From positions 1 to 64,000 of the forward strand of contig ONLH01000008.1 in assembly GCA_900318645.1 (NCBI GenBank): a stretch of 64,000 bases of DNA, in the 5' to 3' direction. Source of the DNA: an uncultured Prevotellaceae bacterium (GTDB taxonomy: Bacteria > Bacteroidota > Bacteroidia > Bacteroidales > Muribaculaceae). Under the pieces are notes generated by a model that worked only from the letters and a program-made list of their open reading frames with translations, did no database searches and had not been told where the DNA came from. The position numbers were made by a program, and so were the translations under genes. Within the stretch, counting starts at the first letter, position 1; each line of letters opens with the position of its first letter. Positions 25,549 through 34,309 of the stretch are shown here, in pieces.

Positions 25549-28500
25549 ATGAAAAGAATTATTTTACTGCTAATGATGGCGATGGGCACCATCGGCATGG
25601 CACTTGCCGTGACAGCCGATGACGTGCGCATCTACATCAATCCAGGCCATGGCGGCTGGGGACCCAATGACCGTCCCATGGCAACGATTTCTTATCCAAT
25701 GTTGTCATCGACCGGACGTCCTGACACATGCGGGTTCTATGAGAGCAACACCAACCTGTGGAAAGCTTTCGAGATGAAGGACGCCTTGCAGCGTATGGGA
25801 GTAAAGGCCGAGAACATCACCTTGTCCAGGACTGCCTGCGGTCCTTTCCCGTATGACGGCAATACCTACGGGGCTTACAGCAAGCCCCTGAGTGTCATCT
25901 CGGCAGAGGCTGAGGAGGGCGGTTATGACATGTTCGTTTCCATTCACTCTAACGCAGCTAATAGCGATGCTCAGCTGACCAACTATCCACTCTACCTCTA
26001 CCGCGGAACCAATGACAGCGAGGCCGTCAGCGGCAGCAAGGCGATGTGCCAAGTGAGTTGGCCACGCCACTGGATGAATGCCTTGGATCCTACCTCAGGC
26101 AGTTGGAGCCAGACCAACATGGTCATCCGCGGTGATGTAACCTTCTATGGTAGCGGCAGCAATTCCACCAACAGTGCCTCGGGACAGACCTATTATGGCT
26201 ATCTGGGAGCACTCAAGCATGGCGTGCCCGGTTTCCTCGTTGAGGGTTATTTCCACACCTATCAACCTGCCCGCCACCGTGCTTTGAACCGTGACTATTG
26301 CGGTCAAGAAGGAATACGTTTGGCTCGTGGAGCAGCCGACTATTTCGGCATCAGTGGTGAGAATAAGGGTTACATCATGGGCAGTGTGAAAGATGCTGTC
26401 AACAGCCTTGAAAACAGCCTGTACACTTATGCCAGTGGTACAGTTGACGCCTATGCACCCATCAATGGCGCTGTCGTTAACCTCTACAAGGGTGGCACGC
26501 TTGTTGACACCTATACGACCGACGACAACTACAATGGTATATTTGTGTTTAAGAATCTTACGCCAGGCAATGATTACACTATTAGTGTTACCGCCGAAGG
26601 CTATGACGACTTGGCCATTCGGGATACTTACACCGTTACTGCTAATGAAACGACCCACGCGGTGCTCTATATGGAAGGTGGCGAACCTGTCAGTCACGAC
26701 CCTGTCAAGGGTATTTTCGCCTATGATCTGAACCGTACGACTGACAACGACGGTAATTATGTCTTTACCTTCAAGTGCAATACCGATGCTACCGAGGCTT
26801 ATCTTATCTTCACCGACAGCGTGAGTGGCGAGGAAGCAGGACGCATCAATCTGAGCAGTATTGTTGAAGGTGACAACACCGTCACATTGGCTCCCGAAGA
26901 CCTTCCCGGAGACGACGGCCAGGTGCTGTCATGGGCCGTGATTGTGACTGGCGAGGCCATTACGAGCATTGAACGTGTGAACAGCGTCAATGCTACCTAT
27001 ACCCGTGCTACTGTCGCCATCGACCGTAACCCCGAAAGTGCTCACTTCGGCACCATCTACGTGGGTGAACGCGTGGGCAAGGACAATGCTGGTAACGGCT
27101 TGTATGTCTGCGACGTGGAAGGCAAGCCCTATAATACCACACCATATCGCGGAGGCCAAGCCTTGAGCAACTGCTTCCGCATCAGTGTGGATGGTGAGGG
27201 CAAGGTTTATATTCCTGATTGGGCAGATGCTTCTTCGGGTATCTATATTGCAGATCCCGACAACCTGGGTGGCGCTTTCACGCCCTTCTTTGACGGTACC
27301 AGAGCCAGCAACGGTCTGATCAGCAACGATGGCGTAGGCATCGGCAGCTCGGTTTCTGGCCTTTGGGTAGACGGCACTGGAGCCGACACCAAGCTGTTTG
27401 CATGTCTTGAGGATCTTGCTGGCCCCTCTGGCAGTAGCAACGGTATCGGTGTTTACAATATCGGTCAGAACGATGGCAGCATTGTCAACACCTGGAATCA
27501 GGCTCCCAGCAATTATCTTGACATCGGTGCACTTGAAGCCAGCACCAACGGCAATATCATTACCGACCCCAATGGCCGTGGCGTCTGGGTAGCACAGAAT
27601 CGCAGCAAGGGACAGAATACCGCCAATGTGCCCTCACTGGTATTCACCGACTTTAACAGCAATGTCCTGTTCAACTCCGGCATTGACCTGACCAGTCTTA
27701 ACGGCTCGGCTATCGCTGGCTTTGCCATTAACAAAGAGGGCAACCTGCTGGTTATCAATGATGGAGATGGCGTGTTACAGTTCTATGACATCAATTGGAA
27801 CGGCAATACGCCAACCTTGACCTCCACGGGAACAACCTATGTCGCTGATGCCCGCACGAGTGGCAATGCAATCTATCAGATGACATTTGACTGGGGTGGA
27901 AATCTCGTTTGTGCAGGTAAGAATATTGGTATATATTCCATACCGACCACCGACAACCAGAGTACGACTCCAGCACGCACGGCCTTGAGCGTCATCAAGA
28001 AAGAGATTCCCATTGACACCTCGTTCGTCAAGGGTATCTATGCCTATGACTTGACCAGTGCTGAGGCAAATGACGGCGCTTACACCTTTACATTTAAAGC
28101 CAACTCCGATGCCCGTGAGGCATATCTCGTCTTTACCGACAAAACTACAGGCGAGGAAGTAGGGCGCGTAGCACTGGAGAATGTCGTTGAGGGTGAAAAC
28201 ACGGTTACTTTGACCAAGGACCAATTGCCTGGCGAAAGCGGACAAGTGATGAACTGGGCCGTGAACGTCAAGGGCGATGCCATTACCCGAATTGTCCGTC
28301 TGAATGACCATTACGCAAACTATACCCGTGCAGCTGTCGCTATCGACCGCAGTCCCGAGAGTGCCCACTTCGGCACCATCTATGTGGGCGAGCGCATCGC
28401 TAAGAATAATGCCGGTAACGGTATTTATGCTTGTGACATCAATGGTCAACCCCGCAACACTACCGTCTATAATGGAGGCATCACTTGGGCCAACGATATG

Positions 28501-29517
28501 CGACTTGCCGTTGATGGTGAGGGTAAAATTTATATACCCGAATGGGGCGATGCCACCTCTGGTATTTATGTGGCTGATCCTGACCATCTGGATGGCAATT
28601 ATACCCAATTCTTTGTCGGCTCGCGCAATTCCGATGGTTTGATTACCAATAACGACCAGAGTGTGGGCGGCTCGGTTCCCGGCGTATGGATCCAGGGTAC
28701 CGGTGCCGACACCAAGCTCTATGCTTTCCTTGAGGACGTAATCGCACCGTCAGGCAAGGGTAATAACGTGGGCATCTACAACATCGGACAAAGTGACGGT
28801 AGCCTCCTTACTACTTGGGACGAGGCTCCTAACAAGCTACTTGATGTAGGTGCACTCATGATCAATGGTAACGGCAATATCATTGCTGATGCCGGTGGAC
28901 GTGGCACTTGGGTCATGCAATACCGCAGCAAGGGCCAAAACCTTGCCTCCGTTCCATCGCTTGTCTTTGTGGACAATGCTGGCGATGTGGTTTACAATTC
29001 AGGTCGTGACCTGCCGTCGCTCAACGGTTCACTCATGTCAGGTTTCGCTATCAACAACAGCAACGACATGATGGTCATCAATGATGGCGACGGTGTACTC
29101 CAGTTCTATAACATCACTTGGAACGGCACGACACCCACATTGACGTCCAATGGCACCTCGTTTGTTGCCGATGCCCGTTCAAGCGTGAATGCAATCTATC
29201 AGATGGCATTTGACTGGGGTGGCAACCTCGTGTGTGCAGGTGGAAATATCGGTATCTACTCTATGCCCACCAATGACAACCAGAGCACGACACCAGCCAT
29301 GTCCTCACTCACTGTAACCAAGGCCGCATCATTTATCATCGGTGATGTGAACTGTGACGGAAAGGTAAGCATTGTTGACGTGACCACGCTGATTAACCAC
29401 CTCTTGGGCGGTAATCCGGATCCGTTCAACGCTGCAGCAGCCGATGCCAATACTGATAGCAAAATCTCCATTGGAGATGTGACAAGTATTATTGACATCT
29501 TGTTGTCGTCAAATTGA
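25549..29517 (+). CDS. Secreted amidase-like protein with duplicated module and C-terminal dockerin
   Basis: The 1322-residue protein is a paralogue of the protein encoded at 19877-23608. In order: signal peptide; Amidase_3-type domain with H34 (NPGHGG), E65 (FYESN), H133 (SIHSNA) and E232 (FLVEG); a carboxypeptidase-regulatory-like domain (about 300-350); two tandem ~440-residue modules (about 385-823 and 826-1261), each beginning 'VKGI.AYDL' with a small beta domain and continuing as a propeller-like region; and a type I dockerin pair (about 1263-1322: 'GDVNCDGKVSIVDVT', 'ADANTDSKISIGDVT'). The paralogue has a type IX-like tail in place of the dockerin. Murein amidase activity is plausible but unproven. 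The propeller gene follows 34 nt downstream. Confidence 0.82.
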   Translation: MKRIILLLMMAMGTIGMALAVTADDVRIYINPGHGGWGPNDRPMATISYPMLSSTGRPDTCGFYESNTNLWKAFEMKDALQRMGVKAENITLSRTACGPFPYDGNTYGAYSKPLSVISAEAEEGGYDMFVSIHSNAANSDAQLTNYPLYLYRGTNDSEAVSGSKAMCQVSWPRHWMNALDPTSGSWSQTNMVIRGDVTFYGSGSNSTNSASGQTYYGYLGALKHGVPGFLVEGYFHTYQPARHRALNRDYCGQEGIRLARGAADYFGISGENKGYIMGSVKDAVNSLENSLYTYASGTVDAYAPINGAVVNLYKGGTLVDTYTTDDNYNGIFVFKNLTPGNDYTISVTAEGYDDLAIRDTYTVTANETTHAVLYMEGGEPVSHDPVKGIFAYDLNRTTDNDGNYVFTFKCNTDATEAYLIFTDSVSGEEAGRINLSSIVEGDNTVTLAPEDLPGDDGQVLSWAVIVTGEAITSIERVNSVNATYTRATVAIDRNPESAHFGTIYVGERVGKDNAGNGLYVCDVEGKPYNTTPYRGGQALSNCFRISVDGEGKVYIPDWADASSGIYIADPDNLGGAFTPFFDGTRASNGLISNDGVGIGSSVSGLWVDGTGADTKLFACLEDLAGPSGSSNGIGVYNIGQNDGSIVNTWNQAPSNYLDIGALEASTNGNIITDPNGRGVWVAQNRSKGQNTANVPSLVFTDFNSNVLFNSGIDLTSLNGSAIAGFAINKEGNLLVINDGDGVLQFYDINWNGNTPTLTSTGTTYVADARTSGNAIYQMTFDWGGNLVCAGKNIGIYSIPTTDNQSTTPARTALSVIKKEIPIDTSFVKGIYAYDLTSAEANDGAYTFTFKANSDAREAYLVFTDKTTGEEVGRVALENVVEGENTVTLTKDQLPGESGQVMNWAVNVKGDAITRIVRLNDHYANYTRAAVAIDRSPESAHFGTIYVGERIAKNNAGNGIYACDINGQPRNTTVYNGGITWANDMRLAVDGEGKIYIPEWGDATSGIYVADPDHLDGNYTQFFVGSRNSDGLITNNDQSVGGSVPGVWIQGTGADTKLYAFLEDVIAPSGKGNNVGIYNIGQSDGSLLTTWDEAPNKLLDVGALMINGNGNIIADAGGRGTWVMQYRSKGQNLASVPSLVFVDNAGDVVYNSGRDLPSLNGSLMSGFAINNSNDMMVINDGDGVLQFYNITWNGTTPTLTSNGTSFVADARSSVNAIYQMAFDWGGNLVCAGGNIGIYSMPTNDNQSTTPAMSSLTVTKAASFIIGDVNCDGKVSIVDVTTLINHLLGGNPDPFNAAAADANTDSKISIGDVTSIIDILLSSN
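26704..29349 (+). repeat. In-gene tandem duplication of a ~441-codon module
   Basis: The codons for VKGIFAYDL (from 26704) recur as VKGIYAYDL (from 28027), 1323 bp apart. The two copies stay colinear to the dockerin, with blocks such as 'ESAHFGTIYVGER', 'GTGADTKL' and 'NDNQSTTPA' in both. DNA identity is clearly high but not perfect. A single copy is present in the paralogue at about 22180-23490. Confidence 0.8.
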
Positions 29518-29551
29518 AATGGCATGTTTAACGATAAATAGAATTTTGATT

Positions 29552-30463
29552 ATGAATAAAATAATGATAGCATTATCGCTCTTGTGTGCATTAGCCGCCC
29601 AAGGACAGATTCTCAACGTGGAATCTGTTGAACGTGTCACCACAAGCGACAATGACAAGACCGTTATGCAGGCTGTAGCCATCAGCCCTCAAGGTGAATA
29701 CCTACTGCTCTCGACCGACACCAAGCAAGGCTTGCTCAAGTGGGACTTTGCCTCATCTAGAATGACCACATTAACCAATGAAGCCGGAGCTGGCAGTGAC
29801 GTCCGCATCAGCGAAGACGGTACTCAGGTCATCTATGGTGAAGTGACCTACAAGAACAAGCGTCGCCATGAAGCCGTAAAAGCCATTGACCTTAATAACA
29901 ACAAAAAACAGACTTTGGTCAAGCAGACGAGAAATCTGCAAGGTTATGCTGTAGAAAACAGCACAGTTGCCACAATGACAGATGGTAATCTCAAGGTGCA
30001 TGCCATCAAGAAAGGGGCTTCTCGGGTCTTGACTCGTCCTGTGCTCACGCATCATCATCTCAAGCTTTACCTCAACCAAAATGGGGTGACCACCCAATTC
30101 GCACCCAACGGTGCCAATGAGCGTTACATCTGGGCGTCACTCTCGCCTGATGGCAACCGCGTCCTGTATTATGTGAGTGGTCAAGGAGCCTTTGTGTGTG
30201 ATATTGACGGTAGTCATCTTATCAGTATGGGCAACCTCACTGCTCCCAAGTGGTGGGATGATAATACCATCGTGGGCATGAACGAAGTGGATGACGAGTA
30301 CAGTGTCATAGCTTCCTCTATTGTGGCTAGAACACTCGACGGCCAGCAGCAGGTATTGACAGGCGGTGATGTGATTGCCACCTATCCCCTACCTTGCCGC
30401 CAGGCAGGCAAAATTGCCTTCTCGACACCCGATGGCAACATCTATCTCATTAACGTGAAGTAA
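29552..30463 (+). CDS. Secreted TolB-like beta-propeller protein, copy 2
   Basis: The 303-residue paralogue of the protein at 18968 has signal peptide MNKIMIALSLLCALAAQGQI and matching propeller motifs 'AISPQGEYLLLST', 'VRISEDGTQVIYGE', 'ASLSPDGNRVLYYV' and 'APKWWDDNTIVGMNE'. The frame is open 20 codons upstream into the amidase-like gene, but the ATG at 29552 gives the signal peptide and alignment with copy 1. Near the C-terminus it carries 'PLPCRQAGKIAF' where copy 1 has 'PYAADGKIAF', two residues longer. The extra piece coincides with a GC-rich palindromic sequence (30394-30411). No catalytic residues are seen. It is the last gene of the locus, before a strong terminator. Confidence 0.83.
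   Translation: MNKIMIALSLLCALAAQGQILNVESVERVTTSDNDKTVMQAVAISPQGEYLLLSTDTKQGLLKWDFASSRMTTLTNEAGAGSDVRISEDGTQVIYGEVTYKNKRRHEAVKAIDLNNNKKQTLVKQTRNLQGYAVENSTVATMTDGNLKVHAIKKGASRVLTRPVLTHHHLKLYLNQNGVTTQFAPNGANERYIWASLSPDGNRVLYYVSGQGAFVCDIDGSHLISMGNLTAPKWWDDNTIVGMNEVDDEYSVIASSIVARTLDGQQQVLTGGDVIATYPLPCRQAGKIAFSTPDGNIYLINVK
30394..30411. repeat. GC-rich imperfect palindrome inside the propeller gene
   Basis: TTGCCGCCAGGCAGGCAA has complementary ends (TTGCC/GGCAA) and encodes part of 'PCRQAG', a peptide string I associate with dispersed palindromic repeats in Bacteroidetes. The paralogous gene lacks it. Confidence 0.4.
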
Positions 30464-30498
30464 AGGCCGCGCTTAAGGTACAGCCTTCCACAACAGAA

Positions 30499-30539
30499 AA
30501 GGTCACCGTGGCGCGTTGCCATGGTGACCTTGTTTTTTT
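30499..30539. terminator. Bidirectional terminator between convergent genes
   Basis: A 13-bp stem (30499-30511 with 30519-30531, one G/T pair, 7-nt loop) is followed by GTTTTTTT on the plus strand and by TTTTCTGTT on the minus strand. It serves the propeller gene and the SIMPL gene. Confidence 0.88.
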
Positions 30540-30555
30540 GTTTTGGAAAAACGAA

Positions 30556-31257
30556 TTAATTCTTCAGAGAATAGGTGACAGTGGTGACCACGCGCACTTT
30601 CTTGATCCAGGGAGTGTATTCGTCACGGTTCTCGATGGAGAACTGGCCCTGATCGGCACTCACGATCTTGTTGAGTTTGCTGTGGGAATTCTTGGCAAAC
30701 TGTTCGGCAGTCGTCTGTGCATTCTCGATAGCCTCCTGCATCATCTTGGGTTTCATCTCCTTGAAGGCGACAAACTCATACTGCACTTGGTTCTCATAGC
30801 TGTCGCCAGTGACGGCAACGCCCTCCCGTAGCAGGTCGCCCTGCTTGGCGATGAGTTTGCGCACCAGATCTACATTCTTGCTGGTCACGGTAACCACCGA
30901 AGTCACAATGTAGCGGTAGGCCTTGTTGGTTTCATACTCACGGGCTGTCAAGTCGGCCACTTGCGGGGCATTGAGGCTGATCTCATCTTCCTTGACACCA
31001 CCCTTGATGAGGAATGCCTTGATCTTGGCCTGGGTAGCACCAATACGGTCATATAGACCTGGCAGATCGTTGCCTACCTCCTTGGAAACGATGGGCCATG
31101 TTACCTTGTCGGCCATCACCTCCTGTTCGGCAAGTCCCTTAACATTGACCTTACGGTCCTTGCTTGCAAAATCATCAATACCAGCCTTGATAAACCAGCC
31201 CAGACAAAAAATACTCAATGCCACGAGGGCTGACGAAATGATCATTTTCTCTTTCAT
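30556..31257 (-). CDS. SIMPL domain (DUF541) protein, membrane-anchored
   Basis: The 233-residue protein has one N-terminal hydrophobic segment (about 5-25), acting as a signal anchor or signal peptide. A SIMPL/DUF541 domain follows, with '[18 protein letters not shown]', '[20 protein letters not shown]' and '[20 protein letters not shown]'. This family includes Brucella BP26 and E. coli YggE, periplasmic or outer-membrane proteins linked to stress tolerance, with no enzymatic role established. It is transcribed alone, with a shared terminator downstream. No convincing promoter match is seen in the 126-bp gap upstream. Confidence 0.88.
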   Translation of the reverse strand: MKEKMIISSALVALSIFCLGWFIKAGIDDFASKDRKVNVKGLAEQEVMADKVTWPIVSKEVGNDLPGLYDRIGATQAKIKAFLIKGGVKEDEISLNAPQVADLTAREYETNKAYRYIVTSVVTVTSKNVDLVRKLIAKQGDLLREGVAVTGDSYENQVQYEFVAFKEMKPKMMQEAIENAQTTAEQFAKNSHSKLNKIVSADQGQFSIENRDEYTPWIKKVRVVTTVTYSLKN

Positions 31258-31383
31258 GATCGTGTGACTTTAAAGTTAAGTAATCTATGAATTAAAACAA
31301 AACTGAATACATAACTGCAAAATGCGCGCCAAATTGTGTGCTAACAGAAAAAAAATTTCACTCAGCGTTAAAAAATATGCTTT

Positions 31384-32946
31384 TTATTGCTCCTGGCTTG
31401 CGAGAGCTTCGGCACAGCGTTCACCATCGATAGCACTGGAGACGATGCCTCCGGCGTAGCCAGCGCCTTCGCCACAGGGATATAATCCCTCAAGAGTGAC
31501 GTGGTGTAGCTGCACAGGGTCACGGGGGATGCGTAGTGGTGACGAAGTGCGGGTTTCTACACCGATAACGATGGCATCGTTAGTGAGAAAACCTCGGGCA
31601 TTCTTGCCGAAGACTGCAAATCCCTTTCGAAGGCGGTTTGCCACATAGGGAGGCATCCACTGGTCCAGTCTGGAAGTTTGTACGCCAGGCAGATAGGAAG
31701 AAGGTGGAATATTGCGAGAGGGTTTGCCATCGACAAAGTCCTTCATGCGTTGGGCTCCCGCGATGAGCGAGTTATCCGCCTCGATAAACGCACGACGTTC
31801 CATCTCTTCTTGAAACTTCATCATTGCCAGCTCACCGTATTGTTTGAAACGATCAGGCAAGTCCTCGGGATGAATCTCCACCACCATGCCCGAGTTGGCC
31901 CAGTGCGAACCGCGGTTGCTGGGTGACATCCCATTGACTACGAGTCCGCCAGGCTCGCTCACTGCTGGCACGACAAAACCGCCAGGACACATACAGAAAG
32001 AATACACGCCACGATGATCGATCTGAGTCACAAAATTATATTCGGCTGCAGGCAGATACTCACCACGGCCAAGGACGCTATGATACTGGATCTGGTCAAT
32101 GATGCGCTGGGGGTGTTCCAAACGTACACCGACGGCTATGCCTTTAGCCTCTACGGTAATATCGCTGTCATACAACATCTGATAGACGTCGCGAGCTGAA
32201 TGACCAGTTGCCAAGATGACGGGGCCCTCAAAAGACTTGCCTGAAGCTGTCTCCACGCCAGTCACCTTGCCGCTCTCAACAATCAGGCGTGTCACACGTG
32301 TCTGGAAATGCACCTCGCCGCCGCAACGCAGGATGGTCTCGCGCATGGCCTTGATAACGGCAGGCAATTTGTCACTACCGATATGAGGATGGGCATCAAC
32401 GAGAATGTCCTCTCGTGCCCCGTGCTGGACAAAGATACCAAGAATGCGTTCCACCGAGCCACGTTTCTTGCTGCGGGTATAGAGTTTTCCATCGCTATAG
32501 GCTCCTGCCCCACCCTCGCCAAAACAATAATTACTGTCGGGATCCACGATGCCCTCGCGCTGGATGCGTGAGGCATCGAGGCGACGTTGCATCACGTCCT
32601 TGCCTCGTTCCAGGACAATCGGCTTGATGCCCAATTCAATGAGCCGCAATGCTGCAAACAGTCCTCCAGGTCCCATTCCCACGACTATAGCTTGACGCTG
32701 ACCATCAACCGCCTTGTACTCGATGGGCGCTACAAGGTAGTCATCGGTCATGGGCTCATTAATATAAACGCGGACTTTGAGGTTGACCACCACTTGACGC
32801 TGGCGAGCATCGATAGAACGCTTCAAGATTCTGATGCCTTGAATCGACGATGACGGTATATCATTATTCTTGTCAAGATGACGGATAATCTCACTGACAC
32901 TAGATGCCGTTCGCGGATGAACACGCAGTTGAATTTCCTGAACCAT
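31384..32946 (-). CDS. FAD-dependent dehydrogenase, COG2509 type
   Basis: The 520-residue protein has an N-terminal ~85-residue segment with 'VQEIQLRVHPRTASS', typical of this family. It is followed by an FAD-binding Rossmann motif 'VVGMGPGGLFAALRL' and later 'GPVILATGHSARDVYQML', 'FCMCPGGFVVPA' and a C-terminal 'LYPCGEGAGYAGGIVSSAID'. Such proteins are soluble flavoproteins annotated as NAD(P)/FAD-dependent oxidoreductases with no firmly known substrate. The frame extends to 32970, but the ATG at 32946 starts the conserved region and lies downstream of the TAATTTTG box at 32975-32968. It is divergent from the HAD gene. Confidence 0.9.
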   Translation of the reverse strand: MVQEIQLRVHPRTASSVSEIIRHLDKNNDIPSSSIQGIRILKRSIDARQRQVVVNLKVRVYINEPMTDDYLVAPIEYKAVDGQRQAIVVGMGPGGLFAALRLIELGIKPIVLERGKDVMQRRLDASRIQREGIVDPDSNYCFGEGGAGAYSDGKLYTRSKKRGSVERILGIFVQHGAREDILVDAHPHIGSDKLPAVIKAMRETILRCGGEVHFQTRVTRLIVESGKVTGVETASGKSFEGPVILATGHSARDVYQMLYDSDITVEAKGIAVGVRLEHPQRIIDQIQYHSVLGRGEYLPAAEYNFVTQIDHRGVYSFCMCPGGFVVPAVSEPGGLVVNGMSPSNRGSHWANSGMVVEIHPEDLPDRFKQYGELAMMKFQEEMERRAFIEADNSLIAGAQRMKDFVDGKPSRNIPPSSYLPGVQTSRLDQWMPPYVANRLRKGFAVFGKNARGFLTNDAIVIGVETRTSSPLRIPRDPVQLHHVTLEGLYPCGEGAGYAGGIVSSAIDGERCAEALASQEQ

Positions 32947-32967
32947 GATTTCTCTATTTTTATGGCA

Positions 32968-33005
32968 CAAAATTACTGAATAATTGGCAATTTGGAGTAA
33001 TTTTG
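32968..33005. promoter_or_regulatory. Divergent -7 boxes for the FAD dehydrogenase and HAD genes
   Basis: TAATTTTG occurs on the minus strand at 32975-32968 and on the plus strand at 32998-33005, 22 bp apart. Each lies 20-40 nt before its gene's start codon. The -33 elements are weak. Confidence 0.55.
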
Positions 33006-33040
33006 CGGCTTAATTATTATGAGCGATAAGCTAAAAAGAT

Positions 33041-33694
33041 ATGAATGAAAACATGAATCAGCGATGCGGCATCTTGTTTGATCTGGATGGAGTCCTGCTT
33101 GACAGCGAGGGAAATTACAGCATCTTCTGGGCCGAGATGGACCGAAAATGGCCCACTGGAGTGCCTGACTTTGCCGCTTATATCAAGGGTTTCCACTTGG
33201 GACGCATCCTTGCCTATTTCCCCAATGATGACGTGCGCCAGCAAGTGTTGGACAGACTCAAGGCATTTGAATTGAACATGTCGTTTGACTTCTTTCCAGG
33301 TGCGCTGGATTTTGTTCAGCGTCTGCACGATGCGGGCATTCCCATGGCCATTGTCACCTCAAGTGACCAGAAGAAGATGCAGGCACTCTATAACCGGCAC
33401 CCTGGGTTCCCTGCACTTTTTGACCATATTGTGACTGGTGACATGGTTACTAAGACCAAACCTGATCCCGAATGTTTCCTGATGGGAGCACAACTGATCG
33501 GCGTTGACATCAAGGACTGCATCGTGTTTGAGGATTCGCGCAACGGCCTGTTGGCTGGGCGCAATTCGGGGGCGCGTGTCATTGGCATAGCGAGCACGTT
33601 AAGTGTCGAAGAAGTATCCACTATGAGCGACCTAACTGTTTTATCTGTCAGTGAGTTAAGTGTTGACCAGGTTGTCCATGTGAAACGAAAATAA
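33041..33694 (+). CDS. HAD-superfamily phosphatase (beta-phosphoglucomutase-like)
   Basis: The 217-residue protein has the four HAD motifs: 'FDLDGVLLDSEG' with the nucleophile Asp and the acid/base Asp two residues later (about 14-25); 'IVTSS' (about 105-110); the lysine in 'TKPDP'; and 'IVFEDSRNGLLAGRNSG'. The helical cap after motif I places it in the subfamily of beta-phosphoglucomutase and phosphoglycolate-like phosphatases. The substrate is most likely a small phosphorylated sugar or metabolite but cannot be read from the sequence. It is cytosolic. A second in-frame ATG at 33053 is possible. The gene precedes the Fur-family regulator, which has its own promoter. Confidence 0.9.
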   Translation: MNENMNQRCGILFDLDGVLLDSEGNYSIFWAEMDRKWPTGVPDFAAYIKGFHLGRILAYFPNDDVRQQVLDRLKAFELNMSFDFFPGALDFVQRLHDAGIPMAIVTSSDQKKMQALYNRHPGFPALFDHIVTGDMVTKTKPDPECFLMGAQLIGVDIKDCIVFEDSRNGLLAGRNSGARVIGIASTLSVEEVSTMSDLTVLSVSELSVDQVVHVKRK

Positions 33695-33713
33695 TTATTC
33701 TTCTCTCAAAAAC

Positions 33714-33745
33714 TTTGTCGGATTGCAAAAAACATAGTAATTTTG
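33714..33745 (+). promoter_or_regulatory. Promoter for the Fur-family gene
   Basis: TTTG (33714-33717), exactly 20 nt, TAATTTTG (33738-33745): a full match to the Bacteroidetes consensus. It rules out the upstream in-frame ATG at 33715 and places the ATG at 33754 almost at the transcription start. Confidence 0.75.
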
Positions 33746-33789
33746 TCACACAGATGAAAACCGACCCAAATATTGAGGGATTTAATGAC

Positions 33790-34236
33790 ATGAACAACCC
33801 GGTGGTCCGCAAGTTCAGCGACTACCTGGATGACCATGGCATGCGTAAGACAACCGAGCGCTATGCCATCTTGAAACGTATCATGGACATTAACGGTCAT
33901 TTCACTATCGAAGAACTGCAACAAATGCTCGACGCTGATGGTTTTATGGTGAGCCGTTCTACTGTTTACAACACGGTGGAATTGCTGATGGATGCCAAGA
34001 TATTGCGTCGGCATGTGTTTGAAGGTATGCAAGCCCAGTATGAGCGCATCACCTTACCACACACTCACTTGATCTGCACCACTTGTGGAAAAGTCAAGGA
34101 AGTGAGGGATACCAATTTTGCCGCATTCATGAATGCCCGTCGTTTTAACGCCTTCAATGCCGACCACTACAGCCTGTATGTGTATGGAACATGCAGCACC
34201 TGTGCACGCAAGAGGAAACGATCACGGCAGACATGA
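33790..34236 (+). CDS. Fur-family transcriptional regulator
   Basis: The 148-residue protein has an N-terminal winged helix ('GMRKTTERYAILKRIM', then recognition region 'VSRSTVYNTVELLMDAKIL') and a C-terminal dimerisation domain. Two CxxC pairs (CTTC in 'LICTTCGKV', and CSTC in 'YGTCSTCARK') should bind structural zinc. The His-rich 'LPHTHLIC' region is typical of Fur/Zur/PerR. Whether it senses iron, zinc or peroxide cannot be decided. The start at 33790 is chosen because the promoter's expected transcription start is near 33752; an ATG at 33754 would be nearly leaderless. The short basic tail (RKRKRS) is notable. No Fur box was recognised nearby. Confidence 0.9.
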   Translation: MNNPVVRKFSDYLDDHGMRKTTERYAILKRIMDINGHFTIEELQQMLDADGFMVSRSTVYNTVELLMDAKILRRHVFEGMQAQYERITLPHTHLICTTCGKVKEVRDTNFAAFMNARRFNAFNADHYSLYVYGTCSTCARKRKRSRQT

Positions 34237-34309
34237 CAACAACAATCATCAAAGAAAATACTGTTATAAAATCTATTAACACTTTATTAAACCTAAACCG
34301 TAATTTATC

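Noticed and set aside
18968..30463. SusC/SusD polysaccharide utilisation locus
   Set aside because: Despite the GH20 gene and secreted proteins, no TonB-dependent receptor, SusD-like protein or hybrid two-component/ECF regulator is in this block.
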